From: Rheinheimera pleomorphica
GTDB lineage: Bacteria; Pseudomonadota; Gammaproteobacteria; Enterobacterales; Alteromonadaceae
Direction: 5' to 3'
Length of the DNA stretch: 64,000 nucleotides
Assembly (NCBI RefSeq): GCF_011634895.1
Contig: NZ_SIRR01000007.1
Coordinates: 393,223-457,222 of the forward strand
Part shown: positions 25,055 through 34,930 of the stretch, in pieces
How the letters are laid out: the number at the start of each line of letters is the position of its first letter
Numbering within the stretch: position 1 is the first letter of the stretch
Program-made: the position numbers and the translations under genes
The notes under the pieces: generated by a model
The model's database searches: none
Seen by the model: only the letters and a program-made list of their open reading frames with translations
Told to the model about the DNA's origin: nothing

Positions 25055-26920
25055 CTAACGAATATCAAGCACTAAGGTGCCGCGGGCGGGTACGGTGAGC
25101 TGCTTATCCAGCTTAATCTGTTTACCGCTAATCACCTCAGTGGCAGTTTTACCTAGTGGTAGCACTTCATTAAAGCGGGCTAAGTCCAGCGTTACCGGCT
25201 CGCTTTGTTTATTCATCACCACCATCACCGTTTGCGTATCGTTATAACGGAAGTAAGTGTAGGTGCCGTTATCGGGGGCGAAGTGCATTAGCTTGCCGCT
25301 GTAAATGGCGCTGGCGGTTTTGCGCCAGTTCAGTAAGGTTTTTACCAGCTGCTGGGCGCTTTTTTGCGTGGTGTTTAAGCCTTTGCCGGTAAAGGCGTTG
25401 ACCTTATCGCCGGCCCAGCCGCCGGGAAAATCGCTGCGTACTTTGCCGTCATCGCGCTGTTTTGGGCTTTGCATGGCGATTTCAGTGCCGTAAAACAGCT
25501 GCGGTATACCGCGCATGGTGGCCAGGTAGCTGATGGCCATGCGGTATAAATCCATATCCTCATTTAACAAAGAGAAAATGCGCGCCGTATCGTGGTTGCC
25601 TTCAAAAATCACCAGGTTAAACGGGTCGGCATACACATGGTCGTTGCTGAGCATCTCATATAAGTCAATCCAGCCGCCATTCCAGCTCTCTTCACTGGTT
25701 AAGGCTTTTAGCAGGGCATCGTACAGCGGAAAATCCAGCATGCTGGGGGTGTGCGACACATAACCGTCTTTATTGTGTTTGCCGCGCTGCCAGTACGACA
25801 CAATAAGCGGGTTGGGGCTCCACTCTTCACCGACAATATTAAAGTTGGGGTATTCCAGCATCAGGCGGCGGCCCCACTCGGTTAAAAAGGCTTTGTCGGC
25901 ATAGCTGTAGGTATCTTCGCGAATGCCGGATAAGTTAGCGTACTCCACCCACCAGATGCTGTTTTGAATAAGGTAGGTGGCTAACAGCGGGTGGCGCTGG
26001 TTTAAGTCTGGCATGCTGTCGACAAACCAGCCATCGGTAAACTGGGCGCTATCTATGTTACTGGCGTAAGGGTCTTGCACGGTGCTGCGGTTATGGTTGG
26101 TGCCGACAAAGGCAGCGCCGGTTAAAAATGCTTGGTTATTTAGCCAGTTTGTGTCGGGCAGGTCGCTTAGCCACCAGTGCTGATGGCCAATATGGTTAAC
26201 AATAATATCCTGGATCACCTTAATACCCAGCTTATTGGCCTTGGCGACTAAGTCGCGATACTGCGCATTGCTGCCAAAGCGCGGGTCTATGTTGTATAAA
26301 TCGGTGGCGGCATAGCCGTGGTAGGAATAAGCGCTTTGGTTATTTTCGGTCAGTGGCGTGGGCCACATTGCGCTAAAGCCCATATCGGCCAGATACGGCA
26401 GGGCGTTGACCATACCGGCCAAGTCACCGCCGTGACGGCCGCTGTCATCGCTGCGATTAGCAGGCTCTAACATGCCGGGCACAGAATCGTTAGTCGGGTC
26501 GCCGTTGGCAAAACGGTCAGGTGTTAGCAGGTAAATGACATCAGAAGCGTTAAAGCCTTGGCGCTGCGCTGAGCCGGGGCGGCGCGCTAACAGCGGATAT
26601 GGCAGGGTCTGACGCTTATCGGCACATTGAAGCTGAATCGGTAAGTCACCGGGGGCAATATCGCTAGCCAGCGTCAGGTTGATAAACAGGTAATTCGGGT
26701 TAGTGGTGGTAGTGGTTCCGGTTAGCGTAGCGCCGGGATAATTCAGGCTGGCATTGCACTGTGCCAGCTTATCGCCGTATAGCATCAGTTGCAGCTGTGG
26801 GTGCTGCATGCCCGCCCACCAGTTGGCCGGTTCAATCCGCTGTACCTGTTGCGCCAGCAGCGGACTGCTGGCTAGAACCAGTAGTGCGCTTGCGGTAAAG
26901 GCTGCCGAAATAGGGTTCAT
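25055..26920 (-). CDS. Periplasmic GH13 cyclomaltodextrinase/neopullulanase-like enzyme
   Basis: 621 residues with signal peptide ending LLAQQ (about 24). An N-terminal beta-domain (about 26-112, RIEPANWWAGMQHPQLQLMLYG) matches the cyclomaltodextrinase N domain. The GH13 barrel runs about 125-500 with nucleophile D336 in GIREDTY, acid/base E365 in NIVGEEW, and D444 in EGNHDTAR. A C-terminal beta-domain (about 525-621) ends LVLDIR. It would hydrolyse cyclodextrins, pullulan or maltodextrins in the periplasm. A candidate operator sits 71 bp upstream. Confidence 0.9.
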   Translation of the reverse strand: MNPISAAFTASALLVLASSPLLAQQVQRIEPANWWAGMQHPQLQLMLYGDKLAQCNASLNYPGATLTGTTTTTNPNYLFINLTLASDIAPGDLPIQLQCADKRQTLPYPLLARRPGSAQRQGFNASDVIYLLTPDRFANGDPTNDSVPGMLEPANRSDDSGRHGGDLAGMVNALPYLADMGFSAMWPTPLTENNQSAYSYHGYAATDLYNIDPRFGSNAQYRDLVAKANKLGIKVIQDIIVNHIGHQHWWLSDLPDTNWLNNQAFLTGAAFVGTNHNRSTVQDPYASNIDSAQFTDGWFVDSMPDLNQRHPLLATYLIQNSIWWVEYANLSGIREDTYSYADKAFLTEWGRRLMLEYPNFNIVGEEWSPNPLIVSYWQRGKHNKDGYVSHTPSMLDFPLYDALLKALTSEESWNGGWIDLYEMLSNDHVYADPFNLVIFEGNHDTARIFSLLNEDMDLYRMAISYLATMRGIPQLFYGTEIAMQSPKQRDDGKVRSDFPGGWAGDKVNAFTGKGLNTTQKSAQQLVKTLLNWRKTASAIYSGKLMHFAPDNGTYTYFRYNDTQTVMVVMNKQSEPVTLDLARFNEVLPLGKTATEVISGKQIKLDKQLTVPARGTLVLDIR

Positions 26921-26990
26921 CTGTCTCTCCTGCGTTGATGCTGGCTAAACCTTAGCCAGCCCGGCTTTTCGGTGCAAGAGGCGTGCAAGC

Positions 26991-27004
26991 TGCATACGTT
27001 TGCA
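26991..27004. promoter_or_regulatory. Candidate LacI-type operator 2
   Basis: TGCATACGTTTGCA matches the palindrome TGCATACGTATGCA except for one base. It is flanked by C and G that extend the dyad (CTGCA...TGCAG). It lies 71 bp upstream of the periplasmic GH13 start, almost the same distance as site 3 from its gene (72 bp). Confidence 0.68.
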
Positions 27005-27021
27005 GTGTGTCGTGCGGGTTA

Positions 27022-28251
27022 TTAGCGCAGTAGCTGGCGAATTTGTTGTTGTAAAAAACGTTGTTCTGGCGTTTGCTTACACAGCTGCAGTGCTTGTTGA
27101 TAAGCCTGTATTGCCTCTGCATTGTGGCCCAGCTGGCGCAATAAGTCGGCTTTAGCGGCATAAAGCAAGTGGTACTGGCTAAGTTCGCCTTGCTGCTCAA
27201 GTTCGCAGAGCAGGGCCAGGCCGGCGGCCGGGCCGTCGCGCATGGCAATGGCGACGGCGCGGTTAAGGGCGACAACCGGCGATGGCTCGGCTTGCAACAA
27301 TAAATTATATAAACCGCTAATTTCGTGCCAATCGGTGTCAGCAGCTGTTGGCGCTTCACAGTGCAATGCCGCTATCGCTGCCTGCAGGGTGTAGGGGCCT
27401 ATCCGGCGGGTGCACAGTGCCCATTGCACTAATTCACTGCCTTCGCGGATTTCATCCTGCTGCCATAAACTGCGATCCTGCTGCGGCAGCAATACCAGTT
27501 CGCCCTGGACGGAGATGCGGGCGGCGCGGCGGGCATGCTGTAGCAGCATCAGCGCCAGCAAGCCGGCGGTTTCCGCATCGGGCAGCAGTTGCAGCATTAA
27601 GCGGCCCAGCCGTATTGCTTCATCACTTAAGCTGATATCCAGCAGTTGTGTACCGATTGACGCCGAATACCCTTCATTAAACAGCAGATAAATCACCTGC
27701 AGCACATTATCCAGCCGCTGCGGCAGCTCGCCAAGCGGTGGCACTTCGTACGGAATGCGCGCGTCGCGGATTTTGCCTTTGGCACGTACTATGCGTTGCG
27801 CCACTGTGGTGGGGCTGGTTAAAAAGGCGCTGGCGATTTGCTCGGTAGTAAGGCCGCATACCTCGCGCAGTGTCAGAGCCAGCTGCGCATCGGTGGCTAA
27901 ACTGGGGTGACAGCAGGTGAAAATTAGCCGTAGTTGATCGTCGGCAATAGGCTCTGGCTCGGGTGAGTCTTCTGCGCTTAGCTGGTGTAAGATTTCATCC
28001 GGTAACTGGCTTAACCGTGCGCTTTTGCGCAGCTGATCGATAGCTTTAAAGCGCCCGGCCGACACCAGCCAGGCGATGGGGTTAGCCGGTATGCCGTCCT
28101 TTGGCCATTGTTGCAGCGCGGCGTGAAAGGCTTCATGCAGCGCCTCTTCGGCTAAGTCAAAATCACCCAGCAGGCGGATCAGCGTGGCCAGTACCTTGCG
28201 AGAGTCACGCTGATACAGCGTGCTAAGCTCAGCGCTGATCTGCGGCTGCAT
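27022..28251 (-). CDS. ECF sigma factor with C-terminal TPR-like extension (ECF42-type)
   Basis: 409 residues, far longer than a simple ECF sigma. Sigma region 2 is at about 15-80 ([29 protein letters not shown], the -10 binding region) and region 4 at about 115-170 ([37 protein letters not shown]). The remaining 200 residues are helical repeats ([41 protein letters not shown]). This architecture next to a YCII/DGPF gene is the ECF42 group, which has no anti-sigma factor and is thought to be controlled by its own C-terminal domain. Confidence 0.88.
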   Translation of the reverse strand: MQPQISAELSTLYQRDSRKVLATLIRLLGDFDLAEEALHEAFHAALQQWPKDGIPANPIAWLVSAGRFKAIDQLRKSARLSQLPDEILHQLSAEDSPEPEPIADDQLRLIFTCCHPSLATDAQLALTLREVCGLTTEQIASAFLTSPTTVAQRIVRAKGKIRDARIPYEVPPLGELPQRLDNVLQVIYLLFNEGYSASIGTQLLDISLSDEAIRLGRLMLQLLPDAETAGLLALMLLQHARRAARISVQGELVLLPQQDRSLWQQDEIREGSELVQWALCTRRIGPYTLQAAIAALHCEAPTAADTDWHEISGLYNLLLQAEPSPVVALNRAVAIAMRDGPAAGLALLCELEQQGELSQYHLLYAAKADLLRQLGHNAEAIQAYQQALQLCKQTPEQRFLQQQIRQLLR

Positions 28252-28257
28252 TACCGG

Positions 28258-28602
28258 TTATACCTCAAGTTGGCGCACCGGCCGCACTTCGACCGAACCC
28301 ACCCGTGCCGCCGGTATGCCGCTGGCAATCTGAATGGCTTCGTTTAAGTCATGCGCCTCTACCAGATAAAAGCCAGCAAGTTGCTCTTTGGTTTCAGCAA
28401 AAGGGCCGTCGGTTATGCTGACTTTACCGCTGCGTACCCGAATAGTCGTGGCGGTGTTCACCGGCTGCAGCGCTTCGGCCGCCAGCATGCGGCCACTGCC
28501 CTGTACTTTTTCGGCATAGGCCTGGCACTCGCTGTCGTGTGGGCTGTCGGGCAGACTATGCAGGGTGTTTTCATCGCTGTACACCAGACACAAATATTTC
28601 AT
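28258..28602 (-). CDS. YCII/DGPF domain protein
   Basis: 114 residues. MKYLCLVYSDENTLH is the opening strand and SITDGPFAETKEQLAGFYLVEA contains the DGPF motif. DGPF/YCII proteins form ferredoxin-like dimers and are the standard partner of ECF42 sigma factors, perhaps as part of the sensing circuit; the substrate is unknown. Seven bp separate it from the sigma gene, so the two are co-transcribed. Confidence 0.88.
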   Translation of the reverse strand: MKYLCLVYSDENTLHSLPDSPHDSECQAYAEKVQGSGRMLAAEALQPVNTATTIRVRSGKVSITDGPFAETKEQLAGFYLVEAHDLNEAIQIASGIPAARVGSVEVRPVRQLEV

Positions 28603-28613
28603 CGCTGCGCTCC

Positions 28614-29048
28614 TTAAGGGGCTAAGTTGGTCAAAATAGCGCCGCTTTCCATGTCAAATGGCATCGAGTAGTGCTCATGTACTATTTTCCAGCCGTCGTT
28701 GCCCTGTTGCCAGCACTGGGTAGCGCGCATCCAGCAGCGTTGCATTTCGCCTTTGTCGTTGGTGCCGCCGCAGTGGTTTAAACTGTGGCTAAAAGCCAGC
28801 TGCTGATCCGCCCGTACCTGCAATTGGTGGATTTCAAACATGGATTCGCCGCTGCAAAATTCCATGCAGCGTTGCCAGTGTTCGCGATAGTTGGCTTTGC
28901 CTTTAAATTGCAACTGGGCTATCGCATCAAAAGCGACAATATCGTTATGGTACAGCGCCATAATTTTGCTAACGTCTTTGGCGCGTACCGCATTGGCCCA
29001 AGCGGTAAGCAGATCGGTAATGTGTTGCACGTGTTGGCTGTTATGCAT
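28614..29048 (-). CDS. SnoaL/NTF2-like (ketosteroid-isomerase fold) protein
   Basis: 144 residues. HITDLLTAWANAVRAKDVSKIMALYHNDIVAFDAIA is the typical first helix pair and strand of an NTF2-like fold. GWKIVHEHYSMPFDME is the terminal strand. The gene leads the leftward operon with the YCII protein and sigma factor. Such proteins often accompany ECF42 units; catalytic or scavenging function is unknown. No promoter was identified in the 78 bp before it. Confidence 0.83.
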   Translation of the reverse strand: MHNSQHVQHITDLLTAWANAVRAKDVSKIMALYHNDIVAFDAIAQLQFKGKANYREHWQRCMEFCSGESMFEIHQLQVRADQQLAFSHSLNHCGGTNDKGEMQRCWMRATQCWQQGNDGWKIVHEHYSMPFDMESGAILTNLAP

Positions 29049-29126
29049 GATGTTGCTCCTGTTTTACCATCAAAAGGTATAACTGGTCGTTACAGCAACG
29101 ATGAAATCGACAACCGCCGGTCGTTT

Positions 29127-30353
29127 TTACAAACTTTTTCTCGGCGGCAGGGCCACATTGGCAAAAATAAGCCCGGCTACCAGCGCCATTAAAATTAAGA
29201 AGGTTTGCTGGCCCACCCGGTCTGACACGACAAAGTCCTGGCCGGAAATCAGCGAGTTTAGCCCGATATAGGTTTTACTACCCGGCACCAGTACGATTAA
29301 GCCGTGCATAGCCACGATAACCGCCGGCGCCTTGGCCAGCCGGGTAAACAGATTACTGTAAAGGCCAACGGCAAAAGCGCCGAGAAAGGCACCAATGGTG
29401 GCGTCAAATACACTGGCACCCGCGTAACTGGTGCCGTAGGCAATAAAGCCTGCCGCCATTGACCACAGCGTGTACTTGCCGCGGCTTTTAAACAGCACCA
29501 CCAGCGAGCCGACCAGTATGCCCACCGCCAGCCAGGCGAAATGGCGCGATATCGGTTCAGGCCTGACGAAATCGACCACACCAAATAACGCAAAACCGAT
29601 GGCGATGCCGAGCAGGGCGCCAAAATACAGCTTAAACAGCAGCATTAAGGCATCCATAATGCGGGCATTGCCCGACACCAGATGCCTTGCGGCCAGTTCG
29701 GCAAAGCCGATAGTCAGGGCTAAACCGGGGATAAAGGAAATAATCGCCGACAGCACCGCCAGACGGATATTAATGCCGGGGTCGATATAGGCGCTGATGG
29801 CGCAGGCGGCTATACCGGCTGCCATAGCGACCAGGGGCTCAAGCATATTCGCGATGCGCACCGAGTGCGCCGCCCACAGCATAAACAGATACACCAGCAG
29901 TGATAACAGGGATGACCACAGCACATCATTCCAGCTGGTGGCCATTAGCATGGCAAAGGCGCCACCGGAGGCCATCATGGCAACCGCAGTCGCCAGTTTG
30001 CCGTAGGAGCTGGGGCGCATATCAATGGCATCTAACAGCGCATCGGCTTCATTAATGCTGACATGCCCCTGCAATACCTGATCGACCAATTCGTCGGTAC
30101 GTGACAACGCGCCTAAATCCAGATCGCCGGGGTTAACCCGTGAGGCATGGGTATATTCCTGTTCATGGCCTTCGGTCCACAGCACAAAGGTCATCGAGGT
30201 CGGCGAAATAATAAAAGAGCCTTTTAACCCCAGGTGCGTGGTCAGCTCGGCCAGGTGTGCTTCCAGCCGGTACGCCGGCGTGCCGTACTTATGCAGCATC
30301 TTGCCCAGTTTGACGATAAATTTGCGTTTGTGGTTAAAATCGGCTGTGTACAC
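29127..30353 (-). CDS. ThrE-type threonine/serine exporter family protein
   Basis: 408 residues, start GTG (AAGGA lies 8 bases upstream). The N-terminal half carries the DUF1212 domain: a cytoplasmic segment (YGTPAYRLEAHLAELTTHLGLKGSFIISPTSMTF) then helices. The C-terminal half is the DUF3815-like helix bundle. Both halves of ThrE are present in one chain, with about ten hydrophobic helices. The family exports threonine, serine or related metabolites; the substrate is unknown. Monocistronic. Confidence 0.85.
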   Translation of the reverse strand: MYTADFNHKRKFIVKLGKMLHKYGTPAYRLEAHLAELTTHLGLKGSFIISPTSMTFVLWTEGHEQEYTHASRVNPGDLDLGALSRTDELVDQVLQGHVSINEADALLDAIDMRPSSYGKLATAVAMMASGGAFAMLMATSWNDVLWSSLLSLLVYLFMLWAAHSVRIANMLEPLVAMAAGIAACAISAYIDPGINIRLAVLSAIISFIPGLALTIGFAELAARHLVSGNARIMDALMLLFKLYFGALLGIAIGFALFGVVDFVRPEPISRHFAWLAVGILVGSLVVLFKSRGKYTLWSMAAGFIAYGTSYAGASVFDATIGAFLGAFAVGLYSNLFTRLAKAPAVIVAMHGLIVLVPGSKTYIGLNSLISGQDFVVSDRVGQQTFLILMALVAGLIFANVALPPRKSL

Positions 30354-30422
30354 TTATGGCATCCTTGGTCAGATAACGTAGTCATTGTAATAGAAAAAGC
30401 CGTTGATACCAGAGATTAGATT

Positions 30423-30528
30423 GGCGTGTTGGCATCGAACTGGTTCAGTCACACCAACACGCCGTGAATACGTCCATGTAGGCTCGGTTCCGGCATCCAT
30501 GCCGTCAACGGTTGGTTTAGACTAAACC
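30423..30528. repeat. Intergenic inverted-repeat block, possible dispersed element
   Basis: GGCGTGTTGG (30423-30432) pairs perfectly with CCAACACGCC (30454-30463), a 10-bp stem with a 21-base loop. It is followed by the segment GCCGTGAATACGTCCATGTA..., which resembles a dispersed intergenic sequence seen in several marine gammaproteobacteria, then a second perfect dyad GGTTTAG-A-CTAAACC (30514-30528). The 202-bp gap has no gene. The hairpin may act as terminator for the GH31 gene; the repeat family claim is from memory. Confidence 0.5.
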
Positions 30529-30555
30529 AGTCCTCGCTATCGGATTAGCAGAGGC

Positions 30556-32958
30556 CTATCGAACAGATATCTGTGTCTTATCAACCTGCCAATCCAGTTT
30601 TACCTTAAGCTGACGGTTGGCTTTATCATACCAGGCCACATTTTGCATACGGTTAAAGCGTGCTTGTTGTGGTACCAGCTGGATATAACGGCCATCGACG
30701 CTGATATGCGAAGGCTTGGCGTTTTGGTTATGTACCACCAGCGTTAACTCACGGCTATCTGGCTTGCCGGCGTAATCGCCGCTGCGGCGCAGTTCAAATT
30801 TCTGTGCGCCGTTATCTTGCAGATAATAAAAGTTCAGCAGTTCAAACTGGTCTTTGGCAATGGCATCCGGCGTTTTGCCGTCGTCTTCATACATTTCGCC
30901 TTTGGCACAGTCGATGCTGGCATCGGCGTAGTAATGCAGGGTCAGCTGTCTACTTGAGTAATCGCGGGTGCTTTGCACCAGCTTGGCCATTGGCACAAAG
31001 CTGCCGGCTTTTACCAGCACCGGTATGGTATCCAGCGTAACCGGCACCTCTACCTTGCCACTGCCCTCATAACGTTTGCCGCTAAAGTAATCAAACCAGA
31101 CGCCGCCCGGCAGTTGTACCGGCCATGCTTTAACGCCGGGCTCAGTGACCGGGGCCACTAAAAAGGCATCGCCCCAGAAGTAGCTGTTTTTCTCATCCAT
31201 CAGCGCCTGGTTGGTTTCATCAGCAAAGAATAGCGGCCGCATTAATGGCATGCCGGTCAGGCTATTCTGATAGGCCAGCGTATAGTTATAGGGTAGCAAC
31301 TGGTAACGTAAATTCAGCCAGGGGCGTAAGGTTTCGATGGTGTGGTCATCATGAAACACCATCTCCGGTGCGATATGCTCCTGCGCATGCGGCCGGTATA
31401 CCGGCTGGAATACGCCATATTGCAGCCAGCGAATATACAGCTCTTTATCAAACTGCTCGCCACCGGCAAAGCCGCCTAAATCCGAGTGAATATAGCCAAA
31501 ACCAAACAGCCCCATGCTAAGCGCCAGCTCGACTTGCGGTTTTAAGCCGCCCCAGCTGCGCTCAACGTCACCGGTCCAGGGCACCATACCAAAGCGCTGG
31601 CTGCCGGGGGCGCCTGCGCGCATCATAATAAACGGCCTTTGCTCAGGGAAATCGCGGCGCATGCCGCTGTACACCATGTCAGCCCATTGGTGGCCAAAGG
31701 CGTTATGCACTTCGTTGGCCATACCTATTGCATGCACAGTATCGTCCGGGTGTACTTCCGGCTCGCCTAAATCACCCCAGACACCGGCCACGCCTTGTTT
31801 TGCCAGGCCCTTATAAATTTGCCAGAACCAGTCACGTGCCTTGGGGTTAAACACGTCAATCAGGCCGGTATTACCAAAATAGAAATCGAAGGTTTTTGGC
31901 TTGCCATCCAGTCCCGGCGCTATAGCGCCGGCGTCTACTGCTTCTTGCCAGCGTTTGGAGCTGGTAAGTACAAAGGGCTCGGTGACTAAAATGGTGTTCA
32001 CGCCATCAGCGCTAAGATCGGACAGCATGTTTTCCGGCTTGGGAAAGGCCGTTTTATCCCAGGCCAGGTTGCCCATATGGCCTTTAATATCCGGGCCAAA
32101 CCAGTATAAATCCAATACTAAAGCATCCAGTGGCAACTTAAGATCGCGGAATTTTTGCACTACGGCGCGCGCTTCGGCTTCGCTGCGGTAGCCAAAGCGT
32201 GAAGCATAGTTGCCTAGAGTCCAGCGCGCCGGCAACGGCTGACGGCCGGTTAGGGTGGTGTAGTTGCTGATAAGCGCAGGGTAAGTATCACCTGCGACGA
32301 CCAGATAGCTGCTGCGCCCACCTTCAGCGCTAAACTGCATCACATCGGCGTTGCTGGCGCCTAAATCGGCCTCGCCTTTGGCGCTGTTATCAAACAGCAA
32401 CAGGTATTTATTGCTCGACATCACGGCCGGCAGGCTAAAGTACATCTGGCTCGATTCTGTGCTATAGCCATAATGCGCTTTGTTATACAGCGGGAATTTA
32501 TGGCCACGTCTGTCCATGCCCAGCACGCGCTGACCACCGCCCAACAGTTTTTCATCTTTACTTAGCGCAAAGCGAAAGCCATGCTGGCCATCTTCACTAA
32601 AATAGCCCTGCTGTTCAGCCAGTAACAGTTGCCCACCGCGGTAATAACTGAGCCGCAGTGGCGCTTTATCAATTTTTACCCTTAGTGATGCGCTGGACAG
32701 CGTTAAGCTATCGGCAGCTTCTGTCAGGTTTAACGCCAGCGCTTGCGCCTGCTGGCTAATCGAAAATGACGGCAGCTGCTTTACGCCAAGTGGCTGATAA
32801 AACGCTTCGACCACATCGTTCTGGTAAAACTGCAGGCTCAGCTTGCCTGCATCAGTTTCAATGTGCAGCGTATTGGCATCAAGCTGATGCGCCTGATACT
32901 GCGCCGCTGTGGTAACAGCAGCGAAACACAGGGCAACTAAAGCAAAGACTAACTTCAT
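30556..32958 (-). CDS. GH31 alpha-glucosidase / 4-alpha-glucosyltransferase-like enzyme
   Basis: 800 residues with signal peptide ending TTAAQ. The N-terminal beta-domain (about 20-240) precedes a TIM barrel with nucleophile D396 in WGDLGEPE and acid/base D464 in WTGDVERSW. A C-terminal DUF5110-like region (about 690-760, YEDDGKTPDAIAKDQFELLNFYY) follows. The WGDLGEPE form rather than W-x-D-M-N-E resembles the transglycosylating GH31 of Cellvibrio (4-alpha-glucosyltransferase), so hydrolysis or transglycosylation are both possible. Its start overlaps the upstream GH13 stop as ATGA, so they form one operon. Confidence 0.87.
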   Translation of the reverse strand: MKLVFALVALCFAAVTTAAQYQAHQLDANTLHIETDAGKLSLQFYQNDVVEAFYQPLGVKQLPSFSISQQAQALALNLTEAADSLTLSSASLRVKIDKAPLRLSYYRGGQLLLAEQQGYFSEDGQHGFRFALSKDEKLLGGGQRVLGMDRRGHKFPLYNKAHYGYSTESSQMYFSLPAVMSSNKYLLLFDNSAKGEADLGASNADVMQFSAEGGRSSYLVVAGDTYPALISNYTTLTGRQPLPARWTLGNYASRFGYRSEAEARAVVQKFRDLKLPLDALVLDLYWFGPDIKGHMGNLAWDKTAFPKPENMLSDLSADGVNTILVTEPFVLTSSKRWQEAVDAGAIAPGLDGKPKTFDFYFGNTGLIDVFNPKARDWFWQIYKGLAKQGVAGVWGDLGEPEVHPDDTVHAIGMANEVHNAFGHQWADMVYSGMRRDFPEQRPFIMMRAGAPGSQRFGMVPWTGDVERSWGGLKPQVELALSMGLFGFGYIHSDLGGFAGGEQFDKELYIRWLQYGVFQPVYRPHAQEHIAPEMVFHDDHTIETLRPWLNLRYQLLPYNYTLAYQNSLTGMPLMRPLFFADETNQALMDEKNSYFWGDAFLVAPVTEPGVKAWPVQLPGGVWFDYFSGKRYEGSGKVEVPVTLDTIPVLVKAGSFVPMAKLVQSTRDYSSRQLTLHYYADASIDCAKGEMYEDDGKTPDAIAKDQFELLNFYYLQDNGAQKFELRRSGDYAGKPDSRELTLVVHNQNAKPSHISVDGRYIQLVPQQARFNRMQNVAWYDKANRQLKVKLDWQVDKTQISVR

Positions 32959-34859
32959 GGTTGCAGCTCCAGAATAACCGAGGCCAGTGGTGCCAGATTA
33001 AGCGCTACGCTACCTACGCCGTTGGTTACGGTAAGGCTATTTTCGCCGCCGTTTAACCTATCGCTAAGCCGGTACTGACCATCGGCCAGCTGCCATTGAC
33101 GGATAAGCTCTGCCGGTATGGTGAGGTTAAAATTGACAGCGGCTTCGCTATTAAAGTGGCTGACAATCAGCAGCTTTTGCGTGTCGCTGTAGCGGGCAAA
33201 GGCCAGTTGCTGCTCGCTATAGGCCGTGCCGGCTAAGAGGTTAGCGCTGTGCAGCTCAGTGTATTTGCCCAGTAGCGCCGGCGCACCGGCGGTAAAGCTA
33301 AGCAGCTTTTGGTAATACGCATGCAGCGCTTTGGCCTCAGCAGTTAAGGCGCCGCCGTCAAACTTACCGTTATTCATCCATTTTTGATGCTGTGGCACAC
33401 CCCAGTAATCAAAAATAGTAGTGCGGCTGGCTTTGCCAAAACCAGCATCTTCTGCCCCCGGCTCGCCAACGTGCTGGCCAAAGTACAGCATGGTTGGCGA
33501 GGTGCTGATGGTGCTTGATACCACCATTGCTGGCAGGCCTTTTTTTGCATCACCGGCAAACTCTGGTGCGGCAATGCGCTGCTCGTCGTGGTTTTCTAAA
33601 AAGTGCAGCATATGATGCTCAATATCCGCCATCCGCTGCTGAGTTTCTATCAGTGCCGACGTCGGCCCCTTGCCCTGCATCACCAGCTTTAAGCTGTCGT
33701 AAAACTCGACTTTGTCGTACAAATAATCCATTTTGCCTAAGCGGATATAGTCGCGGTACAAATGCGGCTGGTATACCTCGGCCAGTAAAAACGCATTAGG
33801 GTTGCTGTGTTTAATATGCGAATTTAAATAGCTCCAGAATTCGACCGGTACCATCTCGGCCATGTCGTAGCGAAAGCCATCAACGCCTTTGGCCAGCCAG
33901 TACTGGGTAATGTCGCGGAATTTAAGCCAGGAGTCGGGCACGTCCTTGCCCTGCCAAAAGGCATAGTGCGCCGGCCAGTCTTTTTCAGCGTAGTCGCCGG
34001 GCAGGCTGGCAAAGTCGTAACTGCCGTCTGGTTTTACGCCATAGTTAATTTTTACCGTTTCATACCAGTCATCAAAGGCTGGCTGGGCGGCACGCGCGCC
34101 ATTGCCGGTCCATTTCGCCGGGTTTTCATCGAATTTGCCGTCGGCGGCTGGGTGCGCTTGCCCCCCTAACACCGCATAATCTGCCGGCCACTGCGGCACG
34201 CTAAAGGCCTGGCCCGGCACATAGTAAAAGTTATTATCACGCGCGTACTCGACGCTGGTATCGTCATTGGCGCCAAAGTCACTGACGCCAGGCGGGTTTG
34301 ACAACGACTGATACTGGCGCGCGACATGGTTGGGCACTATGTCGATGAGTACTTTCATACCGTGCTGATGGGTACGGCTAATTAACTGCTCAAATTCGGC
34401 TAAGCGGTTAGCCGGATCGGTGGCCAAGTCCGGGTTCACGTTGTAATAGTCTTTTACCGCATAGGGCGAGCCGGCGCGGCCTTTAATCACGTCCGGGTCG
34501 TCGTGGCTGATGTCATAGGCGCTGTAATCACGCACTAAGGCATGGTGCGGTACACCGGTATACCAGATATGGCTGACGCCCATCGCCTTAATGGCGCTAA
34601 GTGCTTCAGGCGTAAAGTCAGCAAATTTACCGACACCGTTTTCTTCTAAACTGCCCCAGGGAATATTCGTCGCGTTAGTGTTACCAAACAACCGGGTAAA
34701 TACCTGGTACACCACCACTTTGCCTTCAGTGGTTGCATCGGCTGAAGTGGCTTGCGCAGGTTCTGCTGGCGCTGTGTTTTGCGGCTCTGGTGCCTTACTG
34801 CACGCCAGCAACAGGCTGCCGGCCAGGCCCAGGGTTAAAAAAATGGCTGTTTTTTGCAT
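32955..34859 (-). CDS. GH13 alpha-amylase-like lipoprotein
   Basis: 634 residues. Lipobox LLLAC (C20) implies an envelope lipoprotein. The barrel starts at about 48 (VVVYQVFTRLFGNTN), with nucleophile D332 in GFRYDMAEM, acid/base E361 in FLLAEVY and D425 in FLENHDEQR. The N-terminal linker (residues 21-45) is rich in Ala, Pro, Thr. The likely role is endo-cleavage of alpha-glucan outside the inner membrane, feeding the GH31 encoded next. A candidate operator lies 72 bp upstream. Confidence 0.9.
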   Translation of the reverse strand: MQKTAIFLTLGLAGSLLLACSKAPEPQNTAPAEPAQATSADATTEGKVVVYQVFTRLFGNTNATNIPWGSLEENGVGKFADFTPEALSAIKAMGVSHIWYTGVPHHALVRDYSAYDISHDDPDVIKGRAGSPYAVKDYYNVNPDLATDPANRLAEFEQLISRTHQHGMKVLIDIVPNHVARQYQSLSNPPGVSDFGANDDTSVEYARDNNFYYVPGQAFSVPQWPADYAVLGGQAHPAADGKFDENPAKWTGNGARAAQPAFDDWYETVKINYGVKPDGSYDFASLPGDYAEKDWPAHYAFWQGKDVPDSWLKFRDITQYWLAKGVDGFRYDMAEMVPVEFWSYLNSHIKHSNPNAFLLAEVYQPHLYRDYIRLGKMDYLYDKVEFYDSLKLVMQGKGPTSALIETQQRMADIEHHMLHFLENHDEQRIAAPEFAGDAKKGLPAMVVSSTISTSPTMLYFGQHVGEPGAEDAGFGKASRTTIFDYWGVPQHQKWMNNGKFDGGALTAEAKALHAYYQKLLSFTAGAPALLGKYTELHSANLLAGTAYSEQQLAFARYSDTQKLLIVSHFNSEAAVNFNLTIPAELIRQWQLADGQYRLSDRLNGGENSLTVTNGVGSVALNLAPLASVILELQP

Positions 34860-34930
34860 GCGATACCCTGTGATGGTGTTTGTTGTTATCAGGTTACCGA
34901 GTGTATTACAGCTGGCGCAAATTGTTATGT

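Noticed and set aside
27410..27691. Forward frame within the sigma factor gene
   Set aside because: Shadow of a strongly supported gene on the other strand.
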